From assembly GCA_012513395.1 (NCBI GenBank), contig JAAZCH010000336.1, positions 1 to 10,842 of the forward strand: a DNA stretch of 10,842 nt. Reading direction: 5' to 3'. The position numbers were made by a program, and so were the translations under genes. Under the pieces are notes generated by a model. It ran no database searches. It worked only from the letters and a program-made list of their open reading frames with translations, and had not been told where the DNA came from. Positions 6,917-10,842 of this stretch are shown here, one piece after another (position 1 is the first letter of the stretch; each line of letters starts with the position of its first letter). This DNA is from Tissierellia bacterium. GTDB lineage: Bacteria; Bacillota_A; Clostridia; Tissierellales; Peptoniphilaceae.

Positions 6917-6945
6917 TTGATTTTTTTTCTTACTGGGTATATTAT
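6917..6945 (+). promoter_or_regulatory. Promoter of the iscR-iscS-iscU operon
   Basis: TTGATT (6917-6922), a 17-base spacer, then TATTAT (6940-6945). TTACT (6930-6934) and AGTAA (6946-6950) form an inverted repeat around the -10, a candidate site for autoregulation by the Rrf2 protein. The leader would be about 40 bases. Confidence 0.6.
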
Positions 6946-6991
6946 AGTAAAGCATAGTAAATTAGTTGGAATTAATAAAGGGGTGATATTT

Positions 6992-7384
6992 TTGAAGTTA
7001 TCGACTAAGGGTCGTTATGGTTTAATGGCTATGGAAGTATTGAAAGATGCTTATGGAGATGGTCCTGTTTCTGTTAATACTATAGCTAATGAAAAAAATA
7101 TATCTGAAGCATATTTAGAACAACTTTTTTCACTCCTGAAAAAGACTGGTTTAATAACATCTATCAGAGGAGCTCAAGGTGGCTATGAATTAGCTAGAAA
7201 CCCTGATGATATTACGATAGGAGAAGTGCTGAGATCTTTGGAAGGTGAAGTGGAGTTGTCGTGTTGTGATGGGAATGTCCCTTCATGCAAAGAAGATGCA
7301 CCGTGTCGTATGAAATCTGTTTTAGATAGAATTGAGAGTGGGATTTCTGAATTAACTGAATCTATAAGTTTGTCAGAATTATAA
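6992..7384 (+). CDS. iscR: Rrf2-family regulator, IscR type
   Basis: A 130-residue Rrf2 regulator. The start is TTG at 6992, set by AAAGGGGTGA at 6977-6986 five bases upstream and by the family N-terminus MKLSTKGRYGLMAM; the frame is open further upstream but that part does not fit the family. The winged helix-turn-helix spans about residues 5-70, including ISEAYLEQLFSLLKKTGLITSIRGAQGGYELAR. Three cysteines in the usual cluster-binding loop, C92, C99 and C105 (plus adjacent C91), fit an IscR-like Fe-S sensor, with spacing slightly different from the E. coli CX5CX5C pattern. It lies 21 bases before iscS and probably represses the operon when Fe-S clusters are sufficient. A cysteine-metabolism regulator of CymR type is less likely because CymR lacks these cysteines. 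Confidence 0.88.
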   Translation: MKLSTKGRYGLMAMEVLKDAYGDGPVSVNTIANEKNISEAYLEQLFSLLKKTGLITSIRGAQGGYELARNPDDITIGEVLRSLEGEVELSCCDGNVPSCKEDAPCRMKSVLDRIESGISELTESISLSEL

Positions 7385-7405
7385 TACAAATTAACAGGAG
7401 GAAAC

Positions 7406-8593
7406 ATGAAAGAATTAATTTATATGGACAATGCAGCGACTACCCAAGTTTCTGAAGAAGTCTTGGAGGGCATGATTCCATATTTTAGGGAACATTATGG
7501 AAATGCATCTAGCATTTATAGCATTGGCCAAGTTAGCAAAAAAGCCATTACAGAAGCTAGAGAAAAAGTAGCCAAAGCGTTAAATGCAGACCCTAAAGAA
7601 ATATTTTTCACCGGTTCAGGAACAGAGGCTGATAACTGGGCTTTAAGATCTTATGCAGAAGCTAATAAGGAAAAAGGAAATCATATAATTACTTCTAAAA
7701 TAGAGCATCATGCTATACTTCATGTGTGCGAATATTTAGAAAAAAATGGTTTTGAAGTAACTTATTTAGACGTGGATAATGAAGGATTTATTAGTCTTGA
7801 AGAACTTGAAAAAGCTATTAGACCTGAAACAATTTTGATTTCCATCATGCATGCAAATAATGAGATTGGAACTATTCAACCGATCAAAGAGATTTCAGAA
7901 ATTGCAAAGAAAAATAAAATTATATTTCACACTGATGCAGTTCAAACTGCAGGAATTTTAGATATAGATGTAAAAGAAATAGGAGTAGATATGCTCTCTC
8001 TGTCTGCTCATAAGTTTCATGGACCGAAAGGCGTAGGAGTATTATACGTTCGTAGAGGTATAAAGCTTCCACCATTTATGATAGGTGGTGGACAAGAGAG
8101 AGGCAAAAGAGGTAGCACAGAAAATGTTGCAGGAATCGTAGGACTGGGCATCGCTTTGGAAAATGCAAAAGCTAGCGCAGCAGATGATAGGGAAAAATTA
8201 ACTGAATTGAGAGATTATTTAATAGACAAAATGTTAGAAGCGATTCCTCATGCTAGATTAAATGGACCTAGGGGCGAAAATAGACTTCCAGGAAACACCA
8301 ACTTCTCTTTTGAGTTTATTGAAGGGGAATCTATGTTATTGTTACTAGATAGTTTTGGAATCTGCGGTTCAAGTGGAAGTGCTTGTACTTCAGGTAGCTT
8401 AGATCCATCCCACGTACTTTTAGGAATTGGGCTACCTCATGAGATAGCTCACGGTTCATTGAGATTATCAATTAGCACAGAAAATACAAAAGAACAAATA
8501 GATTTTGTAGTAGAAAAAACTGCACAAGTGGTTCAAAGATTAAGAGATATGAGTCCACTATATGAAGATTATTTAAAAGGAGTGAAAAAATAA
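7406..8593 (+). CDS. iscS: Cysteine desulfurase, IscS/NifS group I
   Basis: A 395-residue PLP enzyme that removes sulfur from L-cysteine as an enzyme persulfide for Fe-S cluster and thiol cofactor synthesis, releasing alanine. Visible features are YMDNAATT (6-13), the HH pair at 101-102, the cofactor-contacting HTDAVQ (175-180), the PLP lysine K203 in SAHKFHGPKG, RGSTEN (235-240), and the sulfur-accepting C327 in the flexible loop SSGSACTSGS, which is diagnostic of group I. Length is normal. AGGAGG (7396-7401) precedes the ATG. It lies 21 bases after iscR and its stop overlaps the iscU start by one base, so one transcript feeds sulfur donor and scaffold. Confidence 0.95.
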   Translation: MKELIYMDNAATTQVSEEVLEGMIPYFREHYGNASSIYSIGQVSKKAITEAREKVAKALNADPKEIFFTGSGTEADNWALRSYAEANKEKGNHIITSKIEHHAILHVCEYLEKNGFEVTYLDVDNEGFISLEELEKAIRPETILISIMHANNEIGTIQPIKEISEIAKKNKIIFHTDAVQTAGILDIDVKEIGVDMLSLSAHKFHGPKGVGVLYVRRGIKLPPFMIGGGQERGKRGSTENVAGIVGLGIALENAKASAADDREKLTELRDYLIDKMLEAIPHARLNGPRGENRLPGNTNFSFEFIEGESMLLLLDSFGICGSSGSACTSGSLDPSHVLLGIGLPHEIAHGSLRLSISTENTKEQIDFVVEKTAQVVQRLRDMSPLYEDYLKGVKK

Positions 8594-9009
8594 TGTATTC
8601 AGAAAAAGTAATGGATCATTTTATGAATCCTAGAAATATGGGAGATATGGAACACCCAAGTGGTGTTGGTGAAGTAGGTAACCCTACTTGTGGGGATATA
8701 ATGAAAGTTTATCTTGAAATCGACGGTGACATAATCAAAGATGTAAAGTTTAAAACTTTCGGATGTGGTTCTGCTATAGCAACTTCTTCAATGGCTACTG
8801 AAATGATAAAAGGCAAAACTATCAAGGAAGCTATGGAAGTGACTAACAAAGCAGTAGCTGAAGCACTTGACGGGCTGCCTCCAGTAAAGATGCACTGTTC
8901 AGTATTAGCTGAACAAGCTGTTAAAGCAGCACTTCTAGATTACGCACAAAAAGAAGGAATTGAAATAGAAGGATTAGCTGATTTCGATTTTAGCGACCCA
9001 GATCATTAA
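8593..9009 (+). CDS. iscU: Fe-S cluster scaffold protein IscU (NifU N-terminal type)
   Basis: A 138-residue scaffold on which clusters are built with sulfur from IscS. All expected ligands are present: C33 and D35 in PTCGDIMKVY, C58 in FKTFGCGSAI, and H101/C102 in LPPVKMHCS. The LPPVKxHCS segment and the lack of a SufU-type insertion favour IscU over the zinc-binding SufU usual in Bacilli. The C-terminus is short and acidic, with no NifU Fe-S domain. The ATG shares one base with the iscS stop, and AAAGGAGTG (8576-8584) inside iscS serves as ribosome binding site. No iscA, hscA, hscB or ferredoxin gene follows; the operon ends at a strong terminator. Confidence 0.95.
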   Translation: MYSEKVMDHFMNPRNMGDMEHPSGVGEVGNPTCGDIMKVYLEIDGDIIKDVKFKTFGCGSAIATSSMATEMIKGKTIKEAMEVTNKAVAEALDGLPPVKMHCSVLAEQAVKAALLDYAQKEGIEIEGLADFDFSDPDH

Positions 9010-9017
9010 TATTTAAT

Positions 9018-9046
9018 AAAAAGGAGTGAAATTTCACTCCTTTTTT
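9018..9046. terminator. Rho-independent terminator after iscU
   Basis: Stem GGAGTG (9023-9028) / CACTCC (9035-9040), extended by five A:T pairs, loop AAATTT, then a run of six T (9041-9046). The A run before the stem makes it able to work in both directions. It separates the Fe-S operon from the RelA/SpoT-domain gene. Confidence 0.9.
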
Positions 9047-9059
9047 CTATGTTATTGGG

Positions 9060-9065
9060 TATAAT
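9060..9065 (+). promoter_or_regulatory. Probable -10 box of the RelA/SpoT-domain gene
   Basis: A consensus TATAAT lies 24 bases before the start codon, preceded by TTGGG. The expected -35 position falls inside the iscU terminator stem and has no good match, so the promoter may depend on the -10 region or on an activator. Confidence 0.45.
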
Positions 9066-9088
9066 GATAATGGAGGTATAGTACAAAT

Positions 9089-10435
9089 ATGAAATTAGAG
9101 ATTATTGAGTTTGTAGAAGAGGCGATGGAAAAAATTTCATCTGACTCCTATGACTTGCATACTGCTAAGAACGACATAGAAATGCTGATAGAAGACTTCT
9201 TACACGAAGAAGATTATTATCTTAATGTGATTTCTCGTGTTAAGTCTCCCCAAAGCGCCAAAGAAAAAATATTAAAACAAGATTTGTATAGAAAATTCGA
9301 CAACGTAGAGGATTTATTAGGTGGCATATCAGATGTAATCGGTCTTAGAATAGAATGTAGATTTATTCCAGATGAGGAAAAGGTTTACAATAGATTGGTG
9401 GAACTTTTCGACATTCATGTGGGTAGGGGATATTATAGCAGCTATAAGAATAAAAAAGTAGCTTTGAAACTAGACGAGCCCCAACCCCAATATCAAAAAA
9501 ATGGATTTGAAATTTATAAGATTGATGGACATTACATAACTGATGAAAGGACTTATAACTTTGAACTTCAAATAAAATCCCTTGTAAATAATTTTTGGGG
9601 AGACATTGAGCATCGTATTTTATACAAAAATTACAATTATCTTTTAAGTGAAAGCTTTATAAAAGATATGATGGGCTCTATAAAAGAAAATTTATCACTA
9701 ATCGACAAACAGTTGAGAGTTGTATACGATCACGTTTTCAATTTACAAACTACCAGCGAAAGTGGAATTGAACAGATTAAAGATATTGTAAAAAAAATGA
9801 CTTACGATATATATTTTTACAAAATCAGAACTCAGTTAGGATTTGTAGTAGATTTTAGAAGCATTGTAGATTTGATTGTAGAATATGTTTTTATGAAAGA
9901 AAATGGAGATGGAGAGAAGAAAATAGGTAAAGACTTTCTAGATTTACTTAGCAAACTCTCTGGAACTGTAGATAGGCAACAAAATTTTGACGAAGAAATT
10001 AACTTACCAAGACTTCCAGTTTTTACAGAAAAAAATGAGGCGATAATTGGAAAGCATTTGGTGGATGTAATAAATATAGATTTTAGATGGAATATTTTTT
10101 TCAAAATAGTATTCGATATTGAAGAAAATGATAAAACCACAGTTGTAGAAGACTTCGTTCGATATTTAAGAAAGAGATTTGAAACCATTGCTAAATGCAG
10201 TATCAGGCATAGTAGATTTGCATTGGGACATGAAGAGGAGGCCTCTGATTTTATCTTAAATGCAATTGTAGAAAGTTTTGTAAGAGATATGAATGCTGAA
10301 ACCTTAGACGAACATACTTTGATGTCATTGAAATCCAATATCCAAGGCTACTTACTTGGAATAATTTCTTGGGAAGAATGGGAAGAGCATAAAGAAGGAA
10401 TAAGAAAAGGAATATTATCCTTTAAGGCAGAATAA
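9089..10435 (+). CDS. RelA/SpoT synthetase-domain protein with divergent G-loop
   Basis: This 448-residue protein has a (p)ppGpp synthetase-like domain at about residues 40-215. It includes RVKSP (50-54), SDVIGLRIECRF (81-92) with likely metal ligand D82, FELQIKS (158-164) with likely catalytic E159, and NFWGDIEHRILYK (168-180). These follow the order seen in small alarmone synthetases such as RelQ. The G-loop, normally GYxSxH, reads NGFEIYKIDGHY (138-149): the base-stacking Tyr is Phe and the Ser and His are lost. No HD hydrolase, TGS or ACT domain is apparent, and the C-terminal half (about 225-448) is unrecognised. It may make an alarmone with altered specificity, modify another target, or be an inactive regulator. 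GGAGG (9072-9076) sits 12 bases before the ATG. It is transcribed separately from iscU. Confidence 0.75.
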   Translation: MKLEIIEFVEEAMEKISSDSYDLHTAKNDIEMLIEDFLHEEDYYLNVISRVKSPQSAKEKILKQDLYRKFDNVEDLLGGISDVIGLRIECRFIPDEEKVYNRLVELFDIHVGRGYYSSYKNKKVALKLDEPQPQYQKNGFEIYKIDGHYITDERTYNFELQIKSLVNNFWGDIEHRILYKNYNYLLSESFIKDMMGSIKENLSLIDKQLRVVYDHVFNLQTTSESGIEQIKDIVKKMTYDIYFYKIRTQLGFVVDFRSIVDLIVEYVFMKENGDGEKKIGKDFLDLLSKLSGTVDRQQNFDEEINLPRLPVFTEKNEAIIGKHLVDVINIDFRWNIFFKIVFDIEENDKTTVVEDFVRYLRKRFETIAKCSIRHSRFALGHEEEASDFILNAIVESFVRDMNAETLDEHTLMSLKSNIQGYLLGIISWEEWEEHKEGIRKGILSFKAE

Positions 10436-10442
10436 AAACTTA

Positions 10443-10470
10443 TTGAAATATATGAAAAATACGATACAAT
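10443..10470 (+). promoter_or_regulatory. Promoter of the DUF1292 gene
   Basis: TTGAAA (10443-10448) and TACAAT (10465-10470) are separated by 16 bases, giving a leader of about 28 bases to the ATG at 10505. It begins just after the stop of the RelA/SpoT-domain gene. Confidence 0.65.
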
Positions 10471-10504
10471 GATGTAGAGATTTAAATTTAAAAGGAGGTT
10501 TACA

Positions 10505-10842
10505 ATGACAGATAAAGATACAAAAGAGTGCTGCGGATGTGGACACGACCACGAACATGACCACGATCATGATGCAGGTATTGAACTAGAAACTATCGTT
10601 TTGACTTTTGAAGATGAAGAAGGAAACGAAGAAGACGTAGAATGTGGTGTTTTAGGAATTTTTGATGTAGAAGATTTTTCCTACATTGCATTAGTTGTAC
10701 CAGAAGATGAAGAAGAGGAAGAAGCGTTCTACATTTATAGATATGAAGAAGAAGAGGACGGAACTCCTGTGCTTGGCGTAATCGAAGAAGAAGATGAATT
10801 CGAAAAGGTAAATGACGTATTCGAAGAAATGTTTTTCGTAGA
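10505..10842 (+). CDS. DUF1292 protein with Cys/His-rich N-terminus, 3' end cut by window
   Basis: An open frame of 112 full codons with no stop before the window edge. AGGAGG (10493-10498) lies six bases before the ATG. The N-terminus is MTDKDTKECCGCGHDHEHDH followed by more Asp/His, a likely metal-binding tail. The body is highly acidic and matches the DUF1292 (YrzB-like) pattern: a beta-rich segment IELETIVLTFEDEEGNEEDV, then a stretch around FSYIALVVPEDEE and FYIYRYEEEEDGTPVL, and an ending EFEKVNDVFEEMFFV that appears close to the family C-terminus. The function of DUF1292 proteins is not established. The tail could buffer or deliver a transition metal, which is inference. Probably only a few residues are missing. 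Confidence 0.8.
   Translation, partial: MTDKDTKECCGCGHDHEHDHDHDAGIELETIVLTFEDEEGNEEDVECGVLGIFDVEDFSYIALVVPEDEEEEEAFYIYRYEEEEDGTPVLGVIEEEDEFEKVNDVFEEMFFV

Noticed and set aside
6917..6991. Longer Rrf2 protein starting upstream at 6917
   Set aside because: The extra 25 residues lie across the promoter and leader, do not match the family, and the TTG at 6992 has a well-placed ribosome binding site and the family N-terminus.
7183..7407. Minus-strand open frame over the end of the iscR gene
   Set aside because: Antisense shadow of a conserved gene whose plus-strand frame is certain.
9832..10338. Minus-strand 168-codon open frame inside the RelA/SpoT-domain gene
   Set aside because: Serine/lysine-rich shadow of an acidic, helix-rich gene on the other strand; the plus-strand frame has synthetase motifs, a ribosome binding site and normal length.

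Overview
The window is strongly AT-rich DNA with low-GC Firmicutes features: strong GGAGG-type ribosome binding sites, near-consensus sigma-A promoters, and GTG/TTG as well as ATG starts. The gene content (an IscR-type Rrf2 regulator followed by iscS and iscU, a DUF1292 protein with a Cys/His-rich head, a two-subunit class I hydro-lyase, and an ECF sigma factor with a DUF4179-type anti-sigma partner) suggests an anaerobic Clostridia/Tissierellia-type bacterium, perhaps near Peptoniphilaceae. That placement is an inference from gene content and style, not a marker gene.

Layout. (1) 43-856, +: a family 8 glycosyltransferase broken by one apparent frameshift near position 535. (2) 940-2474, -: an ECF sigma factor and a membrane-anchored anti-sigma-like partner, translationally coupled by an ATGA overlap and ended by a bidirectional terminator shared with the glycosyltransferase. 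(3) 2613-3891, +: two tandem GntR regulators of the FadR/FCD type, overlapping by 8 bases, behind a near-perfect sigma-A promoter. (4) 3944-6746, -: a convergent operon encoding a SLC13/DASS carboxylate transporter and the alpha and beta subunits of an L-tartrate dehydratase (TtdA/TtdB). (5) 6992-9009, +: rrf2/iscR, iscS, iscU, closed by a strong terminator. (6) 9089-10435, +: a RelA/SpoT-domain protein with an altered G-loop and a long unrecognised C-terminal half. (7) 10505 to the edge, +: a DUF1292 protein with a Cys/His-rich N-terminus, cut by the window end.

How it fits together. Regions 3 and 4 look like a self-contained dicarboxylate catabolic module. The transporter would import tartrate or a related C4 acid, TtdAB would dehydrate it to oxaloacetate with a [4Fe-4S] cluster, and one or both FCD regulators would sense the acid. 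The transporter promoter carries two inverted repeats, one across its -10 box and one just after the predicted transcription start. One of these shares the 10-mer AATGGATACA with the promoter of the regulator genes, which suggests a common operator. The neighbouring iscR-iscS-iscU operon provides Fe-S assembly that a class I hydro-lyase needs, but nothing shows that the two are co-regulated.

The least explained gene is the RelA/SpoT-like protein. It keeps the predicted catalytic acidic residues but has lost the usual Tyr-x-Ser-x-His G-loop. No CRISPR array, tRNA, rRNA, insertion sequence or prophage gene was seen.
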